Shown here: positions 35,473 through 45,108 of the stretch, in pieces
Position numbering within the stretch: the first letter of the stretch is position 1
How the letters are laid out: every line of letters begins with the position of its first letter
Source: Bacteroidetes bacterium HGW-Bacteroidetes-5
GTDB taxonomy: Bacteria > Bacteroidota > Bacteroidia > Bacteroidales > UBA932
NCBI GenBank assembly: GCA_002842515.1
Contig: PHDC01000001.1
Coordinates: 1,054,001-1,118,000, forward strand
Reading direction: 5' to 3'
DNA length: 64,000 nt
Position numbers and translations under genes: made by a program
Notes under the pieces: generated by a model
Databases searched by the model: none
The model's input: the letters and a program-made list of their open reading frames with translations, nothing else
What the model was told of the DNA's origin: nothing

Positions 35473-37879
35473 TGATCCCTATTGAGGGCAATACCGTTCC
35501 GTTCTCAATCTGAATTCTCTTCATAATATACCTCTGCTGAGAGTAAGGGTCTTGAGGATTTTCGATCACTCCCGTACTCAAGAGTACATCTTCATTCTTA
35601 TACTTCTTATTGAGTGCGTTCTGAATATCCAGGTATAGCTTGAGAGAGAATTTTTCAAAATAGAACTCTTTATCTACTCTAATATCCAACTGATTGAACT
35701 GCTTGAGATACTCACTATTATATTTAGAGTTGTCCACATATGACCGTCCGGATGCATCCCAGGCTGCAACATAGGAAGACCTCAACTCATCCAGAGGGGT
35801 ATATGGACTCCCTCCTGAGTATCTAAACTTAGCCCCGATAATGTAATTCTTTGGCAGTTTGTATCCGCCGGATAAAGTCATCAACCTTCTGTTGTCCCAA
35901 CTGTTTGGTAACCAACTGCCATCTACAGTTTTAAACTGACTTCGGAAAATTGTAATTGAGCTTATAAGATTCAGTTTATCTGAGACAAACCATCTGAATG
36001 AGAACTCTGCACCAAAGGCTTTGCTCTCTAATTGTGAAGATATCTCTTCATTCCCGACAAATCCGTAATTAACTCCTTTCCCCTCTACCGGTATAGAATC
36101 TGCAACAGAGTACATTCCGTTAAAGTGCAATTTGTGAAAGAACTCAACTCCAAACTGAAACCCCTCTCCACTGCGATAATCCAGCCCGATTGCAGCCTGA
36201 TACGACCCCAGATATTTCATATCCTTGTTAACAAGGTCTCCGTTTGAATTTTTGAAACCAAGGGCTGTAAGCGGAGGAAGTTGATAATATTTACCTATTG
36301 CTCCGTTAATGTATAAGTTTTTGGCAAACTCATATGAGAGAGATGCTCTTGGAGAGAATTGATTCAACGGGTTTGACATATAGCTTGAATAGCTGTTGGC
36401 ATCTGCTCTTGCCCCTATGTTTGCCGAGAATTTTTTATTGGGAGATGTGTAGTTTGCATTTGCAAAGATTGAATACTTTACAAAAGTGAGGTCACTGTTA
36501 TAATTGACTGTTACCGGCTGAGCAAGAAAGATCTTCTGATATGTATCATTGGAATATTGAGGAAGATCTGCTCCAAAGCCTACTGTAACTCTAAAATCTG
36601 ACATTCTGGTTACATTCTCCAGACGAAACTTAGTCTCCTGTTCAACAGAACGGTACTTGAGGGTAAGATTATCCACAGATGATTCATCATTCCCTCTGTA
36701 TTTTGTGTTCCTGTTGTTTAGATAGCTGTGACTAAGGTATAGGTTCAATGTATTTCTTCCGTGGAAGTAACGGTATGCAGCACCCAGAGTAAACACCTCC
36801 TGCTGTATAACAGGAAGATATGCAAGAATATACTCTCTTGACTCCTCTCCGTTGGTATTATCGTTGAGGGTCATATCATCAAATCCTGCCAGCCCTATAA
36901 ATGTCAACTCGTGACGGTTATCAAACCTGGTTTCAATTTTAAACTGAACATCTGAGAAAGAGGGTAGAAAAGGCAGCCCTATTGCTTTAAATAGAAACTG
37001 AAGATATGAGGTACGTGCAGATACAAGATAGTTGGTTCTTTTGCTTAAATGTCCGTTCGAACTGAGTCCGGCCTCCGATGCACCTACAGTAAATTTGTAG
37101 CTGTTCCTAATGGGATCTCCATCCTTTAACTTGATATCCAGTACAGAACTTAAAGCACCCCCTTTGTTTACAGGGAATGTTCCTGCATAGAAATCTACCT
37201 CTCTAATAAAATCTGCGTCAATTATTCCGGCAGGTCCTCCCGAAGAGCCCTGTGTACTGAAGTGGTTTATTGTTGGAATCTCAATCCCGTCCAGAAAAAA
37301 TCTGTTCTCCGATGGACCGCCTCCCCTTACGAGTAGGTCATTTCTGTACCCTCCGGCATTTACTGCCCCAACTCCGGGAAGAGAGGCTATTACTCTTGAG
37401 ATATCTCTGTTAGCTCCGGGATTTCTCTCTATCTCCTGAACTCCGATGCTTCTTTGTGAGAGTGGACTCTCCGGGAATCGTCTGAATGGATCTGCTTTAG
37501 GTTTTACCGTAATCTGGTTGAGCATCCTGCTCTCCTGCTCAATCTCTGCCCTAATAAAATAGCCGGAGGAGGAGACCATAAACTCTTCTGAAATATATTG
37601 GTTGTATCCAAGCAGATCTACCTGTATCCTGTATGCTCCGGCCGGCAGATTGTCTATCTTAAACCTTCCCAAAGAGTCTGAAATTGCAAATTTTGTCCCT
37701 TTCCAGATAGATACTGTGGCAAAAGCAACCGGCTCCCGGTTCTCTTTATCTAAAATTACTCCATTGAGGGTATAACTCTTGGGAGCCTCCTCATCTGAGG
37801 CATATAAGAGTGAGGTTCCGGAGACAATTAGCATCGAAAATAAGAGCCTGAAAATATATAATTTAAAATCTGTTCTCAT
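35459..37879 (-). CDS. TonB-dependent outer-membrane receptor
   Basis: 806 residues. Signal peptide MRTDFKLYIFRLLFSMLIVS, a carboxypeptidase-regulatory-like beta-sandwich (YTLNGVILDKENREPVAFAT, to about residue 120), a plug domain (about 130-240, with GGYRNDLLVRGGGPSENRF) and a 22-strand barrel ending in GITIQF with a terminal Phe. There is no SusD partner next to it, so it is not a classical polysaccharide locus. Ligand unknown; metals, cobamides or peptides are possible. It is followed on the same strand by the TolC-RND efflux genes in the opposite order (those are upstream), with 55 bases between. Confidence 0.88.
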   Translation of the reverse strand: MRTDFKLYIFRLLFSMLIVSGTSLLYASDEEAPKSYTLNGVILDKENREPVAFATVSIWKGTKFAISDSLGRFKIDNLPAGAYRIQVDLLGYNQYISEEFMVSSSGYFIRAEIEQESRMLNQITVKPKADPFRRFPESPLSQRSIGVQEIERNPGANRDISRVIASLPGVGAVNAGGYRNDLLVRGGGPSENRFFLDGIEIPTINHFSTQGSSGGPAGIIDADFIREVDFYAGTFPVNKGGALSSVLDIKLKDGDPIRNSYKFTVGASEAGLSSNGHLSKRTNYLVSARTSYLQFLFKAIGLPFLPSFSDVQFKIETRFDNRHELTFIGLAGFDDMTLNDNTNGEESREYILAYLPVIQQEVFTLGAAYRYFHGRNTLNLYLSHSYLNNRNTKYRGNDESSVDNLTLKYRSVEQETKFRLENVTRMSDFRVTVGFGADLPQYSNDTYQKIFLAQPVTVNYNSDLTFVKYSIFANANYTSPNKKFSANIGARADANSYSSYMSNPLNQFSPRASLSYEFAKNLYINGAIGKYYQLPPLTALGFKNSNGDLVNKDMKYLGSYQAAIGLDYRSGEGFQFGVEFFHKLHFNGMYSVADSIPVEGKGVNYGFVGNEEISSQLESKAFGAEFSFRWFVSDKLNLISSITIFRSQFKTVDGSWLPNSWDNRRLMTLSGGYKLPKNYIIGAKFRYSGGSPYTPLDELRSSYVAAWDASGRSYVDNSKYNSEYLKQFNQLDIRVDKEFYFEKFSLKLYLDIQNALNKKYKNEDVLLSTGVIENPQDPYSQQRYIMKRIQIENGTVLPSIGITIQF

Positions 37880-37934
37880 AACTTAAAAATTGATTGTTAT
37901 AAGAACAGATTTTTAACAAAAATGTTCAAATTAA

Positions 37935-39254
37935 TTACCTCTCTTTGAACAACTCTCCTGCCATAAGATGAAGAGTAATCTCAGAAACTTTAGTCTGATA
38001 CAGAGCGCGTAGCTTTCTGTCCGATGCATCGAGGTATGAGAGCTGGTAATCCCTGAATTCGATCCCCGATAGTGAACCAAGTCTATACATCTCCATCGCT
38101 GCTTCCAGGTTCAGATATGCGCTCTCTCTACTCTCCTGTTCAAATTCAATCAACCTTAAATTGTTGTTATACAAGTTATACAGTTGTCTTAACTCGCTCT
38201 CGAGATTCTGCTCTGCCATTAAAATATTGAGTCTCGCACTCTCCTGTGCTATTCGGGCACTCTTTATTCTCCTGTTTATCTCATTCCCGTCAAATATTGG
38301 AATAGAGAGAGAGAGCCCCCAGTTAAGCCCGTTGGATTCATTAAATTTTGATGGGAAAAGCTGACTTCGGTTGATGTTGTAATTATAACCTGCAGAGAGA
38401 TCTAAAGTCGGATATCTGGAAGATATGGCAATCTTTGTATCTAATAGTGCCACTCTCTCTCCGGCTCTTATAGAGTTAAGAGATGTATTGGCCTCCAGAG
38501 CCATCTCTAGAAGCTGATTAAGGTTTAGCTGTCTCTCCGGTATAATTGTGTCGCTAATTATATAATTTGATTCAAAGGGGATATTCATCATTCTGTAGAG
38601 CTCAAGGTAACCGTTTTTTAGATTCTCCTTTTGCAGCATCAATCTGGAAGAGTCACTGTTGAGGTAGATCTTTGCCTGTTTATACTCGAGTCCCGAATCG
38701 CTACCAATATTATATCTTGTAAGCGCCTGATTATACCTTACCTGCGATATAGCCACCAGCTCGGTCAGAAGATTAACCTGATTCTGAAGACTGATAATCT
38801 GATAGTAATGAGTAGATATCTTCATAATGAGATTCTCTACCACAGATCTGAAATTATACTCCCCCTGAGCTAGTAGTTCAATCTGCTTCTCTCTTGAAGC
38901 GAACATAGAGAGACCATCAAAGAGCCTCCAGTTTAAAGAGGCGCTGTTAATTACGGAGGTACTCTTGGAAACAGAGTTATCTATGCTCTCCTGAGAGCTG
39001 TAATTTCTTTGATTAAGTTTACTGTCGCTAACCCTTGATCCAAGTGTAACTGTCGGTAAAAACGGGGCAAGTGTAACATTGTTTTTTGTAATCTCAAGAT
39101 TATTTCCGGAAATAATTATGGAATAATTGGATTCCAGCGCTTTAGATATACATTCTTCAAGAGTTAGTTTTTTATCCTCCCCTTCAGGTGTAGAAGCCTG
39201 TAAATTTGAAGACAGCAAAATTAGAAAAGCTGTCATTATAGCATTGATTCTCAT
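37935..39254 (-). CDS. TolC-family outer-membrane efflux protein
   Basis: 439 residues with a signal peptide (MRINAIMTAFLILLSSNLQA) and the two internally repeated coiled-coil halves of TolC/OprM proteins, for example LTLEECISKALESNYSIIIS at the start of the first and LNQLLEMALEANTSLNSI at the start of the second. It provides the exit duct of the RND pump encoded just upstream, with which it overlaps by 4 bases (ATGA). Confidence 0.9.
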   Translation of the reverse strand: MRINAIMTAFLILLSSNLQASTPEGEDKKLTLEECISKALESNYSIIISGNNLEITKNNVTLAPFLPTVTLGSRVSDSKLNQRNYSSQESIDNSVSKSTSVINSASLNWRLFDGLSMFASREKQIELLAQGEYNFRSVVENLIMKISTHYYQIISLQNQVNLLTELVAISQVRYNQALTRYNIGSDSGLEYKQAKIYLNSDSSRLMLQKENLKNGYLELYRMMNIPFESNYIISDTIIPERQLNLNQLLEMALEANTSLNSIRAGERVALLDTKIAISSRYPTLDLSAGYNYNINRSQLFPSKFNESNGLNWGLSLSIPIFDGNEINRRIKSARIAQESARLNILMAEQNLESELRQLYNLYNNNLRLIEFEQESRESAYLNLEAAMEMYRLGSLSGIEFRDYQLSYLDASDRKLRALYQTKVSEITLHLMAGELFKER

Positions 39255-42200
39255 CTCTTTTCCTCGAAATTTGCTTTTGTTGAAGATATAATTGAATAGA
39301 CCGCAGGAATTATATATAAGGTGAAGAAGGTAGAAAATATTAGCCCCCCGGCAACAGTTACACCCATAGATATCCTGCTCTCTGCCCCTGCTCCCGTTGC
39401 AAATACCATAGGGGCAATACCAAGAATAGTTGATAGACTGGTCATCAGGATTGGTCTGAACCTGGAAGCGGCTGAGTCCATAATTGCCTCCAACTTGTTC
39501 AACCCGGCAAGTTTCCGCTGATTTGCAAACTCAACCATCAATATACCGTTTTTGGATACCAGCCCGATTAGCATAATAAGCCCTATCTGGCTGAATATAT
39601 TTAAAGTCTGCCCAAATAGCATCATTGAGAGAAGTGCCCCTATAAGAGCAAGAGGAACCGTCAACATTATTATTAGCGGGTCACGGAAACTTTCAAACTG
39701 AGCGGCTAAAACAAGATAGATTAGGATAAGAGCCAATACAAATGCAAATAGAAGGCTGGATGTACTCTCGACAAAATCTTTGGATTGTCCCGAGAGAGTT
39801 GTGGAGAAGTTATTCGGGTCAAGTACTCTGTCTGCAATCTTATCCATCTCCTCTATGCCCTGCCCCAAAGTATACCCTTTAGATAGCGAGGCAGATACTG
39901 TGGCCGATACAAATCTGTTATAGCGGAAGAGTTGGGGAGGAGTGCTGCTCTCCTCCATCTTTATTAGATTATCCAGCTGAACAAGTTCACCGGCATCGTT
40001 TCGTACATATATGTTTGCAAGATCTACAGGCTTATTTCTCATACTCTGGTCTATCTGACTCATAATCTGATACTGCTTCCCGTTTCTGATAAAGTAACCT
40101 ATTCTCTGTTCGCTCATTGATAGTTGGAGCGTCTGTGCAATATTCTGGATTGAGACCCCCATTAACGAGGCCTTATCCCTGTCAATATTGATGCTCAACT
40201 CCGGTTTTGTAAAACGAAGGTTGATGTCTGAGTTTGCAAAGACCTCACTCTTGGCAACTTCGTTTAAAAATATTGGAATAACAACTTTTAAAGAGTCCAG
40301 ATTTTTTGCCTGTATAACATATTGAACCGGCATACCTCCCCTGCGTCCTCCGAATGTCTGCTGCTGGTTAACAAAGCTGCGTGCTCCTGTCATTTTTGAC
40401 ATCATCGGTGATAAATCGTCTGCAATCTCCTGTTGAGTTCTCTCTCTATTCAAAGGATCTACGAGTGTAACGGAAAAGTTCGCTCTGTTTCTGCCTCCCA
40501 TTCCAACCATCTGCATAACTCCCTCACTCTCCGGAACCTCTTTTTCAATTACTCCCAGGACGTCGTCTGTATATTTGCGCATATAGTCAAAAGTGGCACC
40601 CTCCTGCGCTGTACTTGAGACACTTATCATAGACCTGTCCTCTAGTGGAGCCATCTCCGAAGGTATTGACATCCACATATAGGCTATAACTCCTAATGAT
40701 ACGACAAGGAACGCTACAGCAAGCCATCTCCTCTTCATAAAAGAGGTTAGAGAGCTGGCATAAACATTGTTTAGCCATTTAAAAAAAGGTTCTGTAAATT
40801 GGTAAAAACGCCCTTCACTGGCACCTTTCTTAAGAAGCTTACTGGACATCATCGGTGTAAATGTAAGGGCAACAAAGCTGGAAATAATTACAGCTCCGGC
40901 GATTACAATTGAGAACTCCCGAAACAGGCGGCCGGTGACCCCCTGAAGAAATACTATAGGAAAGAAAACTGCGACCAGAGTAATGGTTGTGGCAATAACC
41001 GCAAAGAAGATCTCCTTGGAACCCTCAATTGCTGCCTCCTTGGGAGCAACCCCTCTCTCAATTTTTGTATAGATGTTCTCCATCACCACAATGGCATCGT
41101 CAACCACCAGACCAATCGATAGTACAAGAGCCAGGAGTGTGAGAATATTAATTGAGAATCCTGCAAGATACATTATAAAAAATGCTCCTACCAGTGATAT
41201 TGGAATTGCAATAATAGGAATTAGAGTTGTACGCCAGTTCCTTAAAAAAAGAAAAATAATAAGAACTACCAGAAAGAATGCCTGTAGAATTGTGAATTTT
41301 ACTTCGCTTATAGAGTCCCTTATAAATATTGTGTTGTCAAATCCCACTCCCACTTCAATATCATCCGGCAGACTCTTTTTGAGCTCTTCAACAGCAAGAA
41401 CCGCATCATCGACAATGTTGATATAGTTGGCACCGGGTTGTGGTACAAGTGCAATTGCAACCATTGGAACACCGTTCTTCTTAAGAATAGATCTTGTATT
41501 TTCGGCCTCAACCTCTGCTGTACCGATATCAGAAAACCTTACCACACGCTCTCCGTTTCTTGCAATTATAAGGTTGTTAAAATCTTCCAGAGTTCTAAGA
41601 CGGCCGAGAGTTCTAACAGTAAGCTCCATTGTTGAGCCCTCTATCATTCCGGATGGAAGCTCAACATTCTCTCTTGAGACAGCCTGTCGCACATCCAGCG
41701 GAGTGATTCTGTAGGCAGCAAGAAGCAGAGGGTCCATTCTCATTCTTATTGAATATCTCTTAGAACCCCATACATTTACATTACTAACGCCACTAATTGT
41801 CTGGAGCCTCTCCTTGAAGTTAACCTCGGCAAACTCGCTAAGATCTATGATATCTCTGGTTCTGCTGCCTAGTGTTATTGTGTAAATAGGCTGGTCATCT
41901 GCATCGGATTTTTCAACGACCGGGGGGTCTACATCCTGAGGCAAACGCCGCATCGCTCCTGATACTTTATCCCGAACATCGTTTGCTGCGGTCTCAAGAT
42001 CTACCTCAAGGTTAAACTCGATGTTGATAGAACTCGATCCGTCTCTGCTTGAACTGGATATAGCACGGATTCCCGGTATTCCGTTTACCGCAGCCTCAAG
42101 AGGCTCGGTAATCTGAGTCTCAATAACATCTGCATTAGCTCCCGTAAAAGAGCACCTGACAGAGATTACCGGATTGTCTACACTTGGATAGTCTCTGACC

Positions 42201-42298
42201 CCAAGTGATGTGTATCCGATTGCACCGAAAATGAGTATTAACAGACTCATTACGGTTGCCAGAACAGGTCTGTTTATTGTTGTTGTAGATATACTCAT
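39251..42298 (-). CDS. RND-family efflux pump permease, AcrB-like (HAE1)
   Basis: 1015 residues, inner membrane. N-terminal TM1 (INRPVLATVMSLLILIFGAI), large periplasmic domains, and the RND core FFPIVFLQGVTGRLFREFS; the proton-relay region GLVVDDAIVVMENI carries the paired Asp of TM4, and the second half repeats the topology (LIGLVSKNGILMVEFA). It exports drugs or amphiphiles with the adaptor and TolC proteins of the same operon. Substrate cannot be read from the sequence. Confidence 0.93.
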   Translation of the reverse strand: MSISTTTINRPVLATVMSLLILIFGAIGYTSLGVRDYPSVDNPVISVRCSFTGANADVIETQITEPLEAAVNGIPGIRAISSSSRDGSSSINIEFNLEVDLETAANDVRDKVSGAMRRLPQDVDPPVVEKSDADDQPIYTITLGSRTRDIIDLSEFAEVNFKERLQTISGVSNVNVWGSKRYSIRMRMDPLLLAAYRITPLDVRQAVSRENVELPSGMIEGSTMELTVRTLGRLRTLEDFNNLIIARNGERVVRFSDIGTAEVEAENTRSILKKNGVPMVAIALVPQPGANYINIVDDAVLAVEELKKSLPDDIEVGVGFDNTIFIRDSISEVKFTILQAFFLVVLIIFLFLRNWRTTLIPIIAIPISLVGAFFIMYLAGFSINILTLLALVLSIGLVVDDAIVVMENIYTKIERGVAPKEAAIEGSKEIFFAVIATTITLVAVFFPIVFLQGVTGRLFREFSIVIAGAVIISSFVALTFTPMMSSKLLKKGASEGRFYQFTEPFFKWLNNVYASSLTSFMKRRWLAVAFLVVSLGVIAYMWMSIPSEMAPLEDRSMISVSSTAQEGATFDYMRKYTDDVLGVIEKEVPESEGVMQMVGMGGRNRANFSVTLVDPLNRERTQQEIADDLSPMMSKMTGARSFVNQQQTFGGRRGGMPVQYVIQAKNLDSLKVVIPIFLNEVAKSEVFANSDINLRFTKPELSINIDRDKASLMGVSIQNIAQTLQLSMSEQRIGYFIRNGKQYQIMSQIDQSMRNKPVDLANIYVRNDAGELVQLDNLIKMEESSTPPQLFRYNRFVSATVSASLSKGYTLGQGIEEMDKIADRVLDPNNFSTTLSGQSKDFVESTSSLLFAFVLALILIYLVLAAQFESFRDPLIIMLTVPLALIGALLSMMLFGQTLNIFSQIGLIMLIGLVSKNGILMVEFANQRKLAGLNKLEAIMDSAASRFRPILMTSLSTILGIAPMVFATGAGAESRISMGVTVAGGLIFSTFFTLYIIPAVYSIISSTKANFEEKR

Positions 42299-42309
42299 CT
42301 GAAATTAGG

Positions 42310-43434
42310 TTAAAGGTTAACAGGTGTAACGGCAATACCCTCTCTCAGCTGCATCAGCCCGGTTGTAATAACTGTATCACCATTTTGAATTCCTGAGAGA
42401 ACCTCAAGCATATCTGCAGTTCTGCTTCCTGTTTGTACGGGAGTAAGCTTCGCTTTTCCTCCCCTTAAAACCCAAACAGAACGACCCTTTACATCGGGAA
42501 CAACTGCCTGATTCGGAACATAAACATTCTTTGCGCCTCCGCCTGTATTTAGGGTAACCCGCGCAGACATCCCCGGCCTTAGCCTGCTGCCGCTATTCTT
42601 GTAACGCGCCCTTATAATAATGGTTCTTGTTTTAATGTCTATCTGCGGGTCTACCGCATAAATTCTTGCAAAATAGTTATTGCTGGTTCCCTCTACCGTA
42701 AATTGCAATTCACTTCCTAGTAAGTTATCATTCACATACTTTTCCGGAATTGCAACCTCAACTATAAGGTTGGCAATGTCTACCAGGTTTGTAACCTTTG
42801 AGTTTGGCTGAAGGAAAGCCCCAAGACTTATATCACGAAACCCCACAACTCCGTCAAACGGAGCGCGAATCTTCATCTTCTCTACCCGAATTTTTAACTG
42901 CTCAATATCCTGTTTAAGAACATTGTACTCTGTAAGAACCTTGTCATAATCTTCCCTGCTCACGGCATCCTTCTCCAACAAAATCTTTTGTCGCTCCAAG
43001 CGCTGCTCCAGCAGCAGATATTGATACTCTGCTTTGGTTAACTGTACCAATAGCTCATCATCGTTAAGTTTTATGAGAATCTGGCCGCTTTTAACACTCT
43101 CTCCCTCGCGGAAATTGATATTGGTTACCCTGCCGGATAGTTCACTTACAATATCTACCCTCTCGTTGGCTACAAGGTTTCCGATTCTCATTGAACCATC
43201 CTCCCGAGCCATCTCCTGAGCGATATATACAGATACCGGAAGTGACCTCCCGGCCCCGCCTGGACGAGCTCCTGCAGGTGATTGGCCGGTTGAACTCTGC
43301 ATAGGATTGGCAGATCCAATTGCGGTTTCCGGTGCTGTTACCGGCTTACGAAAAATTGAATTATAAACAAATATAGATAGCACTAAGAGTGCAGGAATGC
43401 TAATGTAAAGCAGGATTTTTTGTGTTCTTTTCAT
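42310..43434 (-). CDS. RND efflux periplasmic adaptor (membrane fusion protein)
   Basis: 374 residues with an N-terminal anchor (ILLYISIPALLVLSIFVYN). Lipoyl-like halves flank a coiled-coil hairpin (about residues 140-185), with GRVTNINFREGESVKSGQIL in the first and KMKIRAPFDGVVGFRDISLG in the second. First gene of the adaptor-permease-TolC operon; 11 bases before the permease. No repressor gene lies adjacent. Confidence 0.9.
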   Translation of the reverse strand: MKRTQKILLYISIPALLVLSIFVYNSIFRKPVTAPETAIGSANPMQSSTGQSPAGARPGGAGRSLPVSVYIAQEMAREDGSMRIGNLVANERVDIVSELSGRVTNINFREGESVKSGQILIKLNDDELLVQLTKAEYQYLLLEQRLERQKILLEKDAVSREDYDKVLTEYNVLKQDIEQLKIRVEKMKIRAPFDGVVGFRDISLGAFLQPNSKVTNLVDIANLIVEVAIPEKYVNDNLLGSELQFTVEGTSNNYFARIYAVDPQIDIKTRTIIIRARYKNSGSRLRPGMSARVTLNTGGGAKNVYVPNQAVVPDVKGRSVWVLRGGKAKLTPVQTGSRTADMLEVLSGIQNGDTVITTGLMQLREGIAVTPVNL

Positions 43435-43508
43435 TTACGGTCATATTTATCTTTAGTTTGACAACAATAAATGAAAAAAGTTTAATGCTGCAGTTTTTTT
43501 TTGAATTT

Positions 43509-43685
43509 TTATTTAGCGTGAGAGCCGTCGCACCAAGGTTTATTTTGAGAACGAGTGCATCTGCAGATATAACAGCTGCTCTTTTGCTCCTCTTTACCGT
43601 CGGGATGTATTACCGTCACCGTACCCTCTACTTTTGCAGGTCCGTTCTGGATCAGCTTAATTGAAACTTTACCGTTTGCATCCAT
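43509..43685 (-). CDS. Small CDGSH-type [2Fe-2S] protein
   Basis: 58 residues starting at ATG 43685 (MDANGKVSIKLIQNGPAKVE). The motif CRCTRSQNKPWCDGSH at residues 41-56 matches C-X-C-X2-S/T-X3-P-X-C-D-G-S/T-H, the three-Cys one-His [2Fe-2S] site of mitoNEET-type proteins. No signal peptide or membrane helix; cytosolic. Role is probably redox or cluster transfer, by family analogy. It is divergent from the RNA methylase gene with an overlapping promoter pair, and downstream of it lies the efflux adaptor gene on the same strand after 74 bases. Confidence 0.9.
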   Translation of the reverse strand: MDANGKVSIKLIQNGPAKVEGTVTVIHPDGKEEQKSSCYICRCTRSQNKPWCDGSHAK

Positions 43686-43718
43686 AATTTTTCAGTTTTA
43701 GATGAGTTGTTTATTCCC

Positions 43719-43734
43719 TATCTTTGCAAATATA
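43719..43734. promoter_or_regulatory. Overlapping divergent promoters (CDGSH gene / RNA methylase)
   Basis: TATCTTTG (plus, 43719-43726) and TATATTTG (minus, 43734-43727) are back to back, forming the near-palindrome TATCTTTGCAAATATA. Each -7 box would overlap the start point of the other transcript. On the plus strand TTTT lies 19 bases upstream as a weak -33. Confidence 0.55.
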
Positions 43735-43746
43735 ATAAAATTATCT

Positions 43747-44295
43747 ATGACTTTGTACAGGAAACTGGATAATAGCGAGCTTAAAAGAGCAACTTTACAG
43801 GAGTTCCGGGAGGGTAAAAAGTTCCCCTTCGTGGTGATTTTAGACAATGTGAGAAGTCAGCACAATATTGGATCTGCTTTTAGAAGTGCAGATGCCTTTG
43901 CAGCAGAGTCGGTGATTCTATGCGGCATATGCGCTACCCCTCCATCTGCAGAGATTCGCAAAGCTGCCCTGGGTGCCGAGGAGAGTGTGGTTTGGAGCTA
44001 TTACGCTAACACCTTTGATGCCGTCAAAGAGTTAAAAGAGCAGGGGTATAGAATTGTATCGGTAGAACAGACCGAGAATTCAACCTCACTGGATCTGTTC
44101 ACGCCTAATGCAGATGAAAAATATGCTTTTATCTTTGGGAATGAGGTAAAAGGTGTTTCACAAGAGGTGGTAGATATGAGTGATTTTACATTAGAGATTC
44201 CCCAGTTCGGTTCAAAGCACTCTCTGAATGTTTCGGTATCAGTTGGGGTAGTCCTTTGGGAGGTCGCAACAGCATTTCAAAAACATATTAAGTGA
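43747..44295 (+). CDS. SpoU/TrmH-family RNA 2'-O-methyltransferase
   Basis: 182 residues, SPOUT-fold SAM enzyme. Motif 1 is LDNVRSQHNIGSAFRSADAF, motif 2 FIFGNEVKGVS, motif 3 LEIPQFGSKHSLNVSVSVGV, which form the knotted cofactor site. No N-terminal L30e-like RNA-binding domain is present, so it is the short form. tRNA or rRNA target not determinable. ATG 43747 is used; the frame extends 15 codons up but those cover the promoter box. The stop overlaps moaA (TGATG). Confidence 0.9.
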   Translation: MTLYRKLDNSELKRATLQEFREGKKFPFVVILDNVRSQHNIGSAFRSADAFAAESVILCGICATPPSAEIRKAALGAEESVVWSYYANTFDAVKELKEQGYRIVSVEQTENSTSLDLFTPNADEKYAFIFGNEVKGVSQEVVDMSDFTLEIPQFGSKHSLNVSVSVGVVLWEVATAFQKHIK

Positions 44296-45095
44296 TGATC
44301 GATTGCAGGGGAAGAGTGATAAATTATCTGCGAATATCTGTAACCGACAGATGTAACCTTCGTTGTCTGTACTGTATGCCGCAGGAGGGGGTAAAATTAT
44401 TGGATCACTCAAAGATTCTCACCTTTGATGAGATTGAAGACTTCACCCGGATAGCAGTCTCTATGGGTATAGATAAGGTTAGGATTACCGGAGGAGAGCC
44501 GCTGGTGAGAAGGGAGATAACTACCCTAATCAAAAAAATCTCTGCAATTTCAGGAATAAAAGATTTATCAATGACCTCAAACGGTATACTTCTTTCCCAA
44601 TTTGCCCGTCAACTTAAAGAGGCCGGGCTGATGAGAATAAATATTAGTATTGATAGTGTAGATCCTGTAAAATATTCTCAAATAACCAGAGGTGGAGATC
44701 TTGATATGGTATTTAATGGGGTGGATGCCTCCTTAAAGGCCGGTCTTTACCCTGTAAAGATTAACTGTGTAGTAGATAAAAATTCTGACGAACCTGATGC
44801 AATTGCTGTTTCGCACTATGCAAAGTCCAAAGGGTGTGAGGTGCGCTTTATCCCAAAGATGGATCTTGAGAAGGGAAGTTTTGGCGTAGTTGAAGGGGGA
44901 AACGGAGGAGAGTGTACCAAATGCAACAGATTGAGATTAACCCCAAACGGAATGCTCAGACCCTGCCTGTTCAGTGATATTGAGTTAGACATTCGTAAAC
45001 TTGGTTCCCAAAAGGCAATTGAGGAGGCTCTTGCAATAAAACCCATAAAGGGAGGTCACAACAACTCAGGGAAGTTTTATAACATTGGAGGTTGA
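44295..45095 (+). CDS. moaA: GTP 3',8-cyclase MoaA, shortened form
   Basis: Radical SAM enzyme for the first step of molybdenum cofactor synthesis. 266 residues against about 325-330 normally. The SAM cluster motif is CNLRCLYC and the second cluster CTKCNRLRLTPNGMLRPC (CX2CX13C); RITGGEP is intact and the C-terminus ends in the characteristic GG (YNIGG). The missing part, about 45 residues by comparison with E. coli MoaA, lies between VRFIPKMD and the second cluster, where normal enzymes have a helical connector. All catalytic cysteines remain, so it is probably active. ATG 44295 overlaps the methylase stop; GTG 44292 is an alternative. Confidence 0.88.
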   Translation: MIDCRGRVINYLRISVTDRCNLRCLYCMPQEGVKLLDHSKILTFDEIEDFTRIAVSMGIDKVRITGGEPLVRREITTLIKKISAISGIKDLSMTSNGILLSQFARQLKEAGLMRINISIDSVDPVKYSQITRGGDLDMVFNGVDASLKAGLYPVKINCVVDKNSDEPDAIAVSHYAKSKGCEVRFIPKMDLEKGSFGVVEGGNGGECTKCNRLRLTPNGMLRPCLFSDIELDIRKLGSQKAIEEALAIKPIKGGHNNSGKFYNIGG

Positions 45096-45108
45096 AAAAG
45101 TTTTAATT

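Noticed and set aside
43422..43664. Plus-strand 80-residue ORF
   Set aside because: It is the shadow of the CDGSH gene on the minus strand, which has a full metal-binding motif and a plausible start.
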